Part shown: piece by piece, positions 1 through 7,397 of the stretch | Layout of the letters: every line of letters begins with the position of its first letter | How positions within the stretch are numbered: the first letter of the stretch is position 1 | NCBI GenBank assembly: GCA_013361975.1 | Contig: JABFXB010000398.1 | Location: 1-11,176, forward strand | DNA: 11,176 bases | Source of the DNA: Dermatophilaceae bacterium | Lineage (GTDB): Bacteria; Actinomycetota; Actinomycetes; Actinomycetales; Dermatophilaceae | Reading direction: 5' to 3' | The notes under the pieces: model-generated | What the model saw: the letters and a program-made list of their open reading frames with translations, nothing else | What the model was told of the DNA's origin: nothing | Database searches by the model: none | Program-made: the position numbers and the translations under genes

Positions 1-265
1 CGACGTCCGGTTCGACACGATCTGGTCGAACCCGCCCATCCACGTCGGCAAGGCGGCCCTGCACGCCCTGCTCGAGCGGTGGCTCCTCCGCCTCTCCGAC
101 GACGGCGTCGCATACCTCGTCGTGCAGAGGCACCTGGGCTCCGACTCCCTCCAGAAGTGGCTGAACGCGCAGCCGTGGGGTCTGACGTGCACGCGGCTCT
201 CGTCGGCGAAGGCCTTCCGCATCCTCGAGGTCCGACGTGGAGGGGACGCAGCCGTCTCGAGGTGA
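1..265 (+). CDS. Class I SAM-dependent methyltransferase, RsmC/RlmG-like (3' end only)
   Basis: This is the C-terminal 87 codons of a gene that begins left of the window; the frame starts at base 2 and ends at TGA 263-265. The visible protein has the motif SNPPIHVGK near its start. NPP followed by a hydrophobic residue is the catalytic motif IV of N2-guanine and N6-adenine methyltransferases of the RsmC/RlmG/HemK type. It is followed by a helix-rich LHALLERWL, an edge strand AYLVVQ, and a closing SSAKAFRILEVRR, the usual end of actinobacterial RsmC-like proteins. The likely role is methylation of a guanine in ribosomal RNA using S-adenosylmethionine, but the exact target (16S G1207 or another) cannot be told from this fragment. 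The gene converges on dapF and the two are separated by a hairpin. The 3' end looks intact. Confidence 0.78.
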   Translation, partial: DVRFDTIWSNPPIHVGKAALHALLERWLLRLSDDGVAYLVVQRHLGSDSLQKWLNAQPWGLTCTRLSSAKAFRILEVRRGGDAAVSR

Positions 266-294
266 CCCGTCGCGCCAGGGCGCGGGAACCCACC

Positions 295-320
295 TCCACC
301 GGACGCTCTCGCCCGGTGGA
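295..320. terminator. Hairpin between convergent methyltransferase gene and dapF
   Basis: A perfect 8-bp inverted repeat, TCCACCGG (295-302) and CCGGTGGA (313-320), encloses a 10-nt loop. A smaller GC dyad, CGCGCC-AG-GGCGCG, lies just before it at 271-284. They fill the 68-nt gap between the stop codons of two convergent genes, the expected place for a shared bidirectional terminator. There is no T-run on either side, which is common in high-GC actinobacteria. Termination activity is inferred from position and shape only. Confidence 0.5.
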
Positions 321-333
321 TCCGCCGAACACG

Positions 334-1185
334 TCAGAGCGGGAAGTCGCCGTCGGCGACGAGGGCGGCGGGTCCGGCGAGCTCCACCCGCTGGCCCGGC
401 AGCGGGGTCACGGTCAGTCGCCCGCCCGGCACGTCGACGGTCCACGGGCTGAGGTCCTCGACCCCCGACCAGAAGCGGGTCGCGAGGGCCGCGGCGGCGG
501 CGCCCGTGCCGCACGACCGGGTCTCGCCGACGCCGCGCTCGTGGACGCGCATCTCGATGTGGCCCGGGCCGACCGCCCGCACGAACTCGACGTTGGCGCC
601 GTCGGCGCGCTCCGGGTGCAGCTGCGGCGCCTCGGACAGGTCGAGGTTCTCGAGCGCGATCCCCTCGGGGAGCATGACCACGGCGTGCGGGTTGCCGAGG
701 TCGAGGGAGAGGGCCGGCACGGGCTTGCCATGGCGCGGGCGGACCATGATGTCGAAGCCGTCGCGACGTGCACCCTCCTCGTCGGCGAGGCGCCACGGGC
801 CGAGGTCGACGGCATACCCCTGGTCGACGACGCGCACGTCCTTGACGCCGGCCCGCGTGGCGATCGAGAAGCTGGAGCCGAAGGCCAGCCCCTCACGCCG
901 GAGGAACTCGGCGAAGACGCGCGTGCCGTTGCCGCACATCTCGGCCAGGGAGCCGTCCGCGTTGCGGTAGTCCATGAACCACTCGGCCTGCGGAGCCTGC
1001 GCGCGAACGGCCTCGTCGGTGGCGAGGGCCGTGCGCACCACGCGGATGACGCCGTCGGCCCCGAGGCCGGCGTGACGGTCGGTGATGCGCTGCACCTGGG
1101 CGGGCGTCAGCTCGAGCGAGCCCTCGAGGTCGGGGACGAGGACGAAGTCGTTCTCGGTGCCGTGGCCCTTGGTGAAGCGCGTCAT
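334..1185 (-). CDS. dapF: Diaminopimelate epimerase DapF
   Basis: DapF interconverts LL- and meso-diaminopimelate in the cytoplasm, the penultimate step of lysine synthesis and the source of the meso-DAP used in many peptidoglycans. The 283-residue product has the family signature GHGTENDF near its start and both catalytic cysteines: Cys84 in AEMCGNGTR and Cys225 in TRSCGTGA. The enzyme is PLP-independent and uses this cysteine pair as acid and base. Two ATGs compete for the start. The one at 1192-1194 has a GGAGA only about one base away, too close, and would overlap miaA by 8 nt. The one at 1183-1185 has the same GGAG about 10 nt upstream and lies 1 nt after the miaA stop, so it is preferred. 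It is the last gene of the minus-strand miaB-def-miaA-dapF cluster and is probably translationally coupled to miaA. Length is normal for the family. Confidence 0.96.
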   Translation of the reverse strand: MTRFTKGHGTENDFVLVPDLEGSLELTPAQVQRITDRHAGLGADGVIRVVRTALATDEAVRAQAPQAEWFMDYRNADGSLAEMCGNGTRVFAEFLRREGLAFGSSFSIATRAGVKDVRVVDQGYAVDLGPWRLADEEGARRDGFDIMVRPRHGKPVPALSLDLGNPHAVVMLPEGIALENLDLSEAPQLHPERADGANVEFVRAVGPGHIEMRVHERGVGETRSCGTGAAAAALATRFWSGVEDLSPWTVDVPGGRLTVTPLPGQRVELAGPAALVADGDFPL

Positions 1186-1186
1186 G

Positions 1187-2152
1187 TCAGCCATTCTCCG
1201 GTATGCCGTGTGGCGGCGTGGCACGCGCCTCGCCGATCGCGGCGAGTGCCTGGTCGAGCAGGTCGTCGGCCAAGGCGTCCAGCCAGACGATGCGCGGGTC
1301 GGGCCGGAACCAGGACTCCTGGCGGCGCGCGTAGCGCCGGGTGGCCTGCGCGGTGTCCAGGCGGGCCTCGACCTCGCCGAGGTGCCCGTCGATGACGGCG
1401 ATCGCCTGGCTGTAACCGATGGCCCGGCTCGCCGTGACCCCGTGCCTGAGCCCGTGCCCGAGCAGGGTCTCGGTCTCGGCGCGCAGGCCCTGCTCCCACA
1501 TCCGGTCGACCCGACGGGCGATGCGCGCGTCGAGCACGTCGCGCTCCATGCGCAGGCCGAGCAGCACTGCAGGAGAGCGCAGCTCACGCTTGGGCATCGA
1601 GGCGCTGAACGGTCGCCCGGTGAGCTCGACGACCTCGAGCGCGCGAACGACGCGACGCACGTTTCGGGGAAGGATCGTCGCGGCCGCCTGCGGGTCGACG
1701 GACCGCAGCCGGGCGTGCAGGGCGTCGCCACCGGCTTGCTCCGCCTCGGCCTCGAGCCGGGCGCGGACGGCAGGGTCGGTGGGCGGGATCTCGAGCCGGT
1801 CGAGGGCGGCGCGCACGTAGAGGCCGGACCCGCCGACGAGGACGGCCCGGTGTCCGCGGTCGGCGATGGCGGCGAAGTCGTCGCGCGCGGCCTCCTGGTA
1901 GGCGGCCACGCTCGCCTCCTGCGTGACCTCGAGGACGTCGAGCTCGTGGTGCGCGATCCCGCGCCGTTCCTCGGGCGCGAGCTTGGCGGTGCCGATGTCC
2001 ATGCCGCGGTAGAACTGCATGGCGTCGGCGTTGACCACCTCTCCCCCGAGGCGCTCGGCGAGGTCGAGGGCGAGGTCGGACTTGCCGGTGGCCGTCGCAC
2101 CGACGACGGCGACGATGGGCGAGGCTGCAGCCCCACCGGTCTCAGTGCTCAA
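1187..2152 (-). CDS. miaA: tRNA dimethylallyltransferase MiaA
   Basis: MiaA transfers a dimethylallyl group from DMAPP to N6 of adenosine 37 in tRNAs that read UNN codons, making i6A37, the substrate of MiaB encoded two genes upstream. The 321-residue product has a P-loop GATATGKS at residues 18-25, NADAMQFYRGMDIGTAK at about 41-57 with the conserved Asp43 and Gln46, GGSGLY at about 107-112, and a late ATRRYARRQESWF segment typical of the tRNA-binding core. No ATG or GTG lies between the upstream in-frame stop and the P-loop, so the start must be TTG at 2150-2152. A GGGAA about 6 nt upstream could serve as a weak ribosome binding site. The gap to def is 49 nt and the next gene, dapF, begins 1 nt after its stop. 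The rare start and weak site suggest modest expression or coupling. Confidence 0.95.
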   Translation of the reverse strand: MSTETGGAAASPIVAVVGATATGKSDLALDLAERLGGEVVNADAMQFYRGMDIGTAKLAPEERRGIAHHELDVLEVTQEASVAAYQEAARDDFAAIADRGHRAVLVGGSGLYVRAALDRLEIPPTDPAVRARLEAEAEQAGGDALHARLRSVDPQAAATILPRNVRRVVRALEVVELTGRPFSASMPKRELRSPAVLLGLRMERDVLDARIARRVDRMWEQGLRAETETLLGHGLRHGVTASRAIGYSQAIAVIDGHLGEVEARLDTAQATRRYARRQESWFRPDPRIVWLDALADDLLDQALAAIGEARATPPHGIPENG

Positions 2153-2201
2153 GGGGGTTTCCCGAGGATGGGCCAGTCAGTCGATCCACCACCGGCGGCG
2201 C

Positions 2202-2816
2202 TCAGCCGATGAGCTCGTCGGCGTGCTCGTCGCTGGGCTCCTCGTCGTGGCCGAACGGGTCACGGTCGACGCCGGGGTGCCACGAGCTGCCGGGCTTGCC
2301 CCAGCCGTTGCGCTTGACCGCCTTGCGGGCCTTCTTCGACTGCCGCTCGTCGAGCCGGTCGACGTAGAGCGTGCCGTTGAGGTGGTCGTACTCGTGCTGC
2401 ATGCACCGGGCGAACCACCCGGTGGCGTCGAACTCGACGCGGTTGCCCTCGAGGTCGAGACCCACGACGTGGGCGCGCTCGGCCCGCTTGAGCGGGAACG
2501 CCTCGCCGGGCACCGAGAGGCAGCCCTCGGTCTCCTCGTCCGGGTTGGGCCGCTCCTGCGGGATCTTCGACGTCGTGACCGTGGGGTTGATGACGTGGCC
2601 CTGCTCGGGCACACCGTCCTCGTTGGCCATCTTCCAGACGAAGACGCGAAGCCCCACCCCCACCTGGGGGGCGGCGAGGCCCACGCCGTTGGCGGCGACG
2701 TTCGTCTCGTACATGTCCTCGACGAGGGTCCTCAAGTCATCGTCGAACTCGGTCACGAGGGCGGCCGAGCGGTGCAGGACGGGCTCACCCGTGATGACGA
2801 TGGGGCGCACAGTCAT
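2202..2816 (-). CDS. def: Peptide deformylase
   Basis: Peptide deformylase is a metallo-hydrolase that removes the N-formyl group from the first methionine of nascent proteins at the ribosome exit. All three family motifs are present in order: GVGLAAPQ at residues 44-51, EGCLS at about 97-101 with the metal ligand Cys99, and QHEYDH at 140-145 with ligands His141 and His145 and catalytic Glu142. The ATG at 2814-2816 gives 204 residues. A TTG 12 nt further upstream (2826-2828) is possible but has no better ribosome binding site; neither start has a convincing one. After the catalytic core comes an unusual tail of about 50 residues, basic at first and then acidic (ending DEEPSDEHADELIG), probably disordered. 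The gene lies between miaB (42-nt gap) and miaA (49-nt gap) in the same direction, so co-transcription is likely. Confidence 0.95.
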   Translation of the reverse strand: MTVRPIVITGEPVLHRSAALVTEFDDDLRTLVEDMYETNVAANGVGLAAPQVGVGLRVFVWKMANEDGVPEQGHVINPTVTTSKIPQERPNPDEETEGCLSVPGEAFPLKRAERAHVVGLDLEGNRVEFDATGWFARCMQHEYDHLNGTLYVDRLDERQSKKARKAVKRNGWGKPGSSWHPGVDRDPFGHDEEPSDEHADELIG

Positions 2817-2858
2817 GCGCCCAGTCAAGCACGACGGCCCGGCTGGTCCCGAACCGGC

Positions 2859-4421
2859 TCAGGCGATCGAGCACCCCGGCGCGACCGGCGCGGCAGCGGG
2901 ACGGCCGATCGACGGCATGCCGAGGCTGACGGCCGGCTTGCCGGTGCCCTGCGGGGCGTCCTGAAGCGCCGCCCAGGCGTCTCCCCCGGGCGTGCGCCGG
3001 ACGGCATACGCGCCCCCCTCGATGCCGGAGTCCGCGACGAGGTGGTGCGGGGCGCCGTAGGTCACCGCCACGGTGACCATGTCGCCGGGGCGCGGCACCT
3101 CGGCCCCCTCGGGCACCGCGAAGTGCACGAGCCGGTTGTCGCGCGCGCGACCGGACAGTCGCTTGGTCTCGGCGTCCTTGCGGCCCTCCGACGGGGCGAC
3201 CAGAACCTCGACCTCGCGCCCCTCCAGGGTGCGGTTCTCGGCCCAGCTGACCTCCTCCTGGAGCGCGATGAGCCGGTCGAAGCGCTCCTGGACGACCGCC
3301 TTGGGCACCTGGTCCTCCATCGTGGCGGCGGGGGTGCCCGGTCGGATCGAGTACTGGAACGTGAAGGCGCTCGAGAAGCGGGACTCGCGCACGACGTCGA
3401 GCGTGCCCTGGAAGTCCTCCTCGGTCTCGCCGGGGAAGCCGACGATGAGGTCGGTCGTGATGGCGGCGTCGGGGATGTGGCGCCGGACGTTCTCGATGAT
3501 GCCGAGGAACTTCGTGCTGCGGTAGGAGCGGCGCATGTCCTTGAGCACCTTGTCGGAGCCGGACTGCAGCGGCATGTGCAGGCTCGGCATGACGTTGGGC
3601 GTCTCGGCCATGGCGAGGATGACGTCCTCGGTGAACGCGGCCGGGTGCGGGCTCGTGAAGCGGACCCGCTCCAGGCCCTCGATCTCGCCGCAGGCGCGCA
3701 GCAGCTTGCCGAAGGCGAGGCGGTCGCCGAACTCGACGCCGTAGGTGTTGACGTTCTGACCGAGCAGGGTCACCTCGACGACGCCCTGTGCCACGAGCGC
3801 CTCGATCTCGGCGAGGATCTCGCCGGGGCGGCGGTCCTGCTCCTTGCCGCGCAGGCTCGGCACGATGCAGAACGTGCACGTGTTGTTGCAGCCGACCGAG
3901 ATCGAGACCCAGGCGCTGTAGGCCGAGTCACGACGCGTCGGCAGGGTCGACGGGAAGACCTCGAGGCTCTCGAGGATCTCGACCTCGGCGCGCCGGTTGT
4001 GCGCCGCGCGGGCGAGCAGGGCGGGCAGCGAGCCGATGTTGTGCGTGCCGAAGACGACGTCGACCCACGGCGCGCGCTGCACGATGGTGCCACGGTCCTT
4101 CTGGGCCATGCAGCCGCCGACGGCGATCTGCATGTCGGGGTTCTTCAGCTTGGCCGGTCGCAGCTGGCCGAGGTTGCCGTAGAGCTTGTTGTCGGCGTTC
4201 TCGCGCACCGCGCAGGTGTTGAAGACGACGACGTCGGCGACCTCGGGCCGCTCCCCCGCCGGGAGGCTCGCGAGATCGACGTAGCCGGCCGTCTCGAGGA
4301 GGCCGGCGAGGCGCTCACTGTCGTGGACGTTCATCTGGCACCCGTGGGTGCGCACGTCATACGTCCTGCTCGTCCGGCTCTCGGTGGCGGCGGGCTGGTG
4401 CGCCGAGGTCTGCATAGTCAT
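2859..4421 (-). CDS. miaB: tRNA-2-methylthio-N6-dimethylallyladenosine synthase MiaB
   Basis: MiaB is a radical-SAM methylthiotransferase that converts i6A37 to ms2i6A37 in tRNAs. The N-terminal UPF0004 domain has three cysteines for the auxiliary 4Fe-4S cluster: Cys28 (RTHGCQMN), Cys70 (FNTCAVRE) and Cys104 (VGGCMAQK). The radical-SAM cluster motif CNNTCTFC gives Cys178, Cys182 and Cys185. A TRAM RNA-binding domain follows, from about EGREVEVL to the PHHLVADS region. The last 50 or so residues after TRAM are Pro/Ala/Gly-rich and not part of the conserved fold. The start is taken at ATG 4419-4421 (520 residues); a second ATG lies two codons later, and the frame stays open further upstream with sequence unlike the family. 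No good Shine-Dalgarno is seen. It is the first gene of the minus-strand cluster and is divergent from the yceI-family gene. Confidence 0.95.
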   Translation of the reverse strand: MTMQTSAHQPAATESRTSRTYDVRTHGCQMNVHDSERLAGLLETAGYVDLASLPAGERPEVADVVVFNTCAVRENADNKLYGNLGQLRPAKLKNPDMQIAVGGCMAQKDRGTIVQRAPWVDVVFGTHNIGSLPALLARAAHNRRAEVEILESLEVFPSTLPTRRDSAYSAWVSISVGCNNTCTFCIVPSLRGKEQDRRPGEILAEIEALVAQGVVEVTLLGQNVNTYGVEFGDRLAFGKLLRACGEIEGLERVRFTSPHPAAFTEDVILAMAETPNVMPSLHMPLQSGSDKVLKDMRRSYRSTKFLGIIENVRRHIPDAAITTDLIVGFPGETEEDFQGTLDVVRESRFSSAFTFQYSIRPGTPAATMEDQVPKAVVQERFDRLIALQEEVSWAENRTLEGREVEVLVAPSEGRKDAETKRLSGRARDNRLVHFAVPEGAEVPRPGDMVTVAVTYGAPHHLVADSGIEGGAYAVRRTPGGDAWAALQDAPQGTGKPAVSLGMPSIGRPAAAPVAPGCSIA

Positions 4422-4430
4422 GGCACCGAC

Positions 4431-4436
4431 AAGGGT
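4431..4436 (-). promoter_or_regulatory. Possible -10 element for a short or leaderless miaB transcript
   Basis: On the minus strand, TACCCT fits the actinobacterial TANNNT -10 pattern and ends about 9-10 nt before the miaB ATG. No clear -35 hexamer is found 16-18 nt upstream. Because miaB also lacks an evident ribosome binding site, a leaderless or nearly leaderless transcript is a reasonable guess, but the support is only this hexamer. Confidence 0.22.
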
Positions 4437-4457
4437 ACGGCGTGCCCAGGCGTGCGA

Positions 4458-4484
4458 CTGCCAGCCGGCCCGTCCGCCTGGCAG
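4458..4484. repeat. 7-bp inverted repeat in the miaB-yceI divergent spacer
   Basis: CTGCCAG (4458-4464) and CTGGCAG (4478-4484) are perfect complements separated by 13 nt. The dyad lies between two divergent start codons, upstream of miaB and of the yceI promoter region. It may be a protein-binding site or a hairpin in a longer miaB leader; nothing else in the sequence decides this. Confidence 0.35.
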
Positions 4485-4537
4485 GACGCGAGCCCGGCCC
4501 GGGAATAGCCTCTCTGACAACCCCGTTGACGACAGTG

Positions 4538-4585
4538 CTTGACAGTTCAACCAATCTCCGGCAACATAGTCGTTGAACATTTAAC
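4538..4585 (+). promoter_or_regulatory. yceI promoter region with two operator-like dyads
   Basis: A consensus -35 hexamer TTGACA sits at 4539-4544. The -10 is uncertain: CAACAT at 4562-4567 has the usual 17-nt spacing but is a weak match, and CATAGT at 4565-4570 is closer to consensus but spaced by 20. The hexamer is embedded in a dyad, TTGA-CAGT-TCAA (4539-4550). A second related dyad, GTTGAA-CA-TTTAAC (4572-4585), lies 34 bp downstream centre to centre. The inner arms GTTCAAC (4545-4551) and GTTGAAC (4572-4578) are perfect complements. Dyads of this TTGA...TCAA type resemble MarR-family operators. The positions, over the -35 and just after the -10, would suit a repressor. No regulator gene is in the window. 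Confidence 0.5.
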
Positions 4586-4610
4586 CACCTACTTGCAAAA
4601 GGACACGTCA

Positions 4611-5225
4611 ATGGGTTTCTTCAACCGCAGCAAGGCCGAGGCCGCCACCGAGGCCGTCGAGGCTCCCTCCGTCGCCGTCTCCGACATCTCGGGTGACTAC
4701 ACGCTCGACCCGACCCACACGCGCATCGGCTTCTCGGCCCGCCACGCGATGGTGACCAAGGTCCGCGGCAACTTCGAGCAGTTCGAGGGCTCCGCCACGG
4801 TCGACACCGCGAACCCGGCCAACTCCTCCGTCAAGGTCGTCATCGAGGCCGCCTCCGTCACGACGCACAACGAGCAGCGCGACGGCCACCTCAAGACCCC
4901 TGACTTCTTCGACGTCGCCAACTACCCGCAGATCACGTTCGTCTCGACGAACGTCGAGCGCGACGGCTCCGAGTGGGCCATCACCGGCGACCTGACCATC
5001 AACGGCGTCACCAAGTCAGTCACGGTGCCCTTCGAGGAGACCGGCTCGGCCAAGGACCCGTTCGGCAACACCCGCGTCGGCTTCGAGGGTGAGACCACCA
5101 TCGACCGCACCGACTGGAACCTCTCCTTCAACGCGGCCCTCGAGACCGGCGGCGTCCTCGTGAGCGAGAAGGTCAAGCTCGAGTTCGACATCTCGGCGAT
5201 CGCCGTCGTGCCCGCGCAGGCCTGA
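4611..5225 (+). CDS. YceI-family lipocalin-like protein
   Basis: The YceI family forms a lipocalin-like beta-barrel that binds polyisoprenoids or similar amphiphiles; the cellular role in actinobacteria is unsettled. The 204-residue product matches the family along its length: DYTLDPTHTRIGFSARHAMVTKVRG from about residue 29, SVTTHNEQRDGHLKTPDFFDVANYP in the middle, ITGDLTINGVTKSV after it, and a closing LVSEKVKLEFDISA. E. coli YceI carries a signal peptide, but here the first 28 residues are charged and Ala/Glu-rich with no hydrophobic stretch, so the protein is probably cytoplasmic. The ATG at 4611 has an AAGGA 7 nt upstream, a clear start. The gene is alone on + between the divergent miaB and the convergent recX, with its own promoter region and terminator. 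No regulator or isoprenoid gene is adjacent. Confidence 0.92.
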   Translation: MGFFNRSKAEAATEAVEAPSVAVSDISGDYTLDPTHTRIGFSARHAMVTKVRGNFEQFEGSATVDTANPANSSVKVVIEAASVTTHNEQRDGHLKTPDFFDVANYPQITFVSTNVERDGSEWAITGDLTINGVTKSVTVPFEETGSAKDPFGNTRVGFEGETTIDRTDWNLSFNAALETGGVLVSEKVKLEFDISAIAVVPAQA

Positions 5226-5243
5226 GCCTCCGGCAACACTCGA

Positions 5244-5275
5244 AGGGGGTGGGGACCGAAAGGTCCTCACCCCCT
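5244..5275. terminator. Strong GNRA-capped hairpin between yceI and recX
   Basis: GGGGGTGGGGACC (5245-5257) pairs with GGTCCTCACCCCC (5262-5274) around a GAAA tetraloop. The only imperfection is a G-T opposition, which is a G-U wobble in the + strand RNA. An A-T pair at 5244/5275 extends the stem. It begins 18 nt after the yceI stop. There is no T-run, as is common in actinobacterial terminators. It lies between convergent genes and could act on both, though the recX side has a second hairpin closer to its stop. Confidence 0.8.
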
Positions 5276-5280
5276 CGTGC

Positions 5281-5307
5281 TGTCCCGGCTCCGTGAGACC
5301 GGAGACA
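5281..5307 (-). terminator. Hairpin downstream of recX
   Basis: TGTCCCGG (5281-5288) pairs with CCGG-A-GACA (5299-5307), an 8-bp stem with one bulged base and a 10-nt loop. It begins about 20 nt beyond the recX stop codon on the minus strand, a suitable place for the recA-recX terminator. It is weaker than the neighbouring hairpin at 5244-5275. Confidence 0.4.
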
Positions 5308-5326
5308 GCTCCGAGCGCCGGCGGGT

Positions 5327-6169
5327 TCAGTCGCGCTGGTGCTCGGGCAGACCGTCGACACCGTCACGGATGACGGGCCAGGCCACCTCGCCGGAGTAGC
5401 CCTTGCGCGCGAGCATGCCGGCCAGCCGGCGGGCCTGGACCTCCGGGGGCATGCCGCGCATCGAGCGCAGCTTCTTGGCGACGAGCTGCTCGGCGCGGAT
5501 GCGCTCGTCGCCCGCACCGACCTGGCCGAGCGCCTCGTCGGCGACCTCCTGGTCGATGCCCTGCTTGCGCAGCTCGTGCGCCAGCGCCCGCCGCGCGAGG
5601 CCCTTGCCCGCCTGCCGCGACCGCACCAGCATCTGGGCGTACGCCTCGTCGTCGACGAGCCCCACCTCGGTCATGCGGTCGAGCACCTTGGCCGCGACCG
5701 CCTCGTCGCACCCCCGCTGGCGCAGCTTCCGCTCGAGCTGGGCCCGGCTGCGCGGCGCCATGCTCAGCTGGCGCAGCACGATGGCCCGGGCCACCGACTC
5801 GGCGTCGGCTTCGGGGATCTGCGACTCCACGTCGTCGGGCGGAGGAGCCCAGTCGCGCGGCTCCCCCACGCGAGCGCCGCGCTCCCCCGCTCGGGCAGCA
5901 TCGGTGTGCGCGCCCTCCACCGGAAGGGCCCAGTCGGGCCGATCCGCGGGGTCGGCAGCAGCCCAGCCCGTGCGAGGGAGCGACCCGGCGCCGCCGCGTG
6001 AGGCGTCACCGTCGGCCCGCGCACGGGTGCGGGCCCTGCCGCCGGTGCGCTGTCGTGACGCAGGAACGTCGTCAGACGCGGCGGCCCGCGCCTCGACGAC
6101 ACGCTGCGCCTCGGCGAGGGCGGCCGCGGCGCGGGCCAAGCGGTCCTGGGGGGACTCGTGTGCCGGCAC
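5327..6169 (-). CDS. recX: RecA modulator RecX with long N-terminal extension
   Basis: RecX binds RecA filaments and restrains their recombinase and coprotease activities. The conserved core occupies about residues 123-270 of 280 and shows the family pattern of three-helix repeats, including APRSRAQLERKLRQRG, the hallmark GLVDDEAYA at about 170-178, GLARRALAHELRKQGI, and a C-terminal RRLAGMLARKGYSGEVAW. The first 115 or so residues are rich in Ala, Arg, Pro, Asp and Gly, have no recognisable fold and are probably disordered; typical RecX proteins are roughly 150-200 residues. The start is a GTG at 6167-6169, 2 nt after the recA stop, with no good ribosome binding site of its own, so translation is probably coupled to recA. 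A later start would shorten the extension but lose this tight junction. Identity is secure; the start is less so. Confidence 0.92.
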   Translation of the reverse strand: MPAHESPQDRLARAAAALAEAQRVVEARAAASDDVPASRQRTGGRARTRARADGDASRGGAGSLPRTGWAAADPADRPDWALPVEGAHTDAARAGERGARVGEPRDWAPPPDDVESQIPEADAESVARAIVLRQLSMAPRSRAQLERKLRQRGCDEAVAAKVLDRMTEVGLVDDEAYAQMLVRSRQAGKGLARRALAHELRKQGIDQEVADEALGQVGAGDERIRAEQLVAKKLRSMRGMPPEVQARRLAGMLARKGYSGEVAWPVIRDGVDGLPEHQRD

Positions 6170-6171
6170 GA

Positions 6172-7227
<1,056 letters not shown>

Positions 7228-7314
7228 GTCGGGCTCCTAGTCTGCCGTCTGCGCTGCGGTCGTCTACCTGCGACCCGGGGACGGATCACACTGGGAGATC
7301 CGCTGTCGGGTCAG

Positions 7315-7337
7315 ACGTTAGGTGCCGGCGCCGACAT
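7315..7337 (-). promoter_or_regulatory. Probable PafBC/RecA-NDp type promoter motif of recA
   Basis: On the minus strand the sequence reads ATGTCGGCG (7329-7337), 8 nt, then TAACGT (7315-7320). The LexA-independent damage promoter motif described in mycobacteria is TTGTCRGTG-N8-TANNNT. Seven of nine bases of the first element match, the spacer is exactly 8 nt, and the -10 fits. It ends about 87 nt before the recA ATG. Function is inferred from the match; the PafBC activator is not encoded here. Confidence 0.55.
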
Positions 7338-7397
7338 CGGGTGGGACCACGAGACGGCCTGTGGACGATGCGGGTGGTGACGCAGGACCTGTGGGTA

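Noticed and set aside
79..1395. Long open frame on + (438 codons) opposite dapF
   Set aside because: It is antisense to a dapF gene with all catalytic motifs and is full of Arg, Ala and Gly runs, as expected of the reverse complement of GC-rich codons.
334..2136. A single 600-codon minus-strand frame that joins an upstream segment to DapF
   Set aside because: The upstream part is the miaA gene read in the wrong frame; the real dapF begins at 1185 just after the miaA stop. It is not a fusion.
2019..4508. Very long open frame on + (829 codons) opposite def and miaB
   Set aside because: It covers two certain genes on the other strand, has no recognisable motif, and its Val/Glu/Leu/Arg-rich composition is typical of an antisense shadow.
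4500..4520. TTGTCAGAG on minus (4512-4520) upstream of miaB as a PafBC-type motif
   Set aside because: The first element matches well, but 8 nt further the sequence is CCCGGG and not TANNNT; the TATTCC present is only 4 nt away and lacks the final T.
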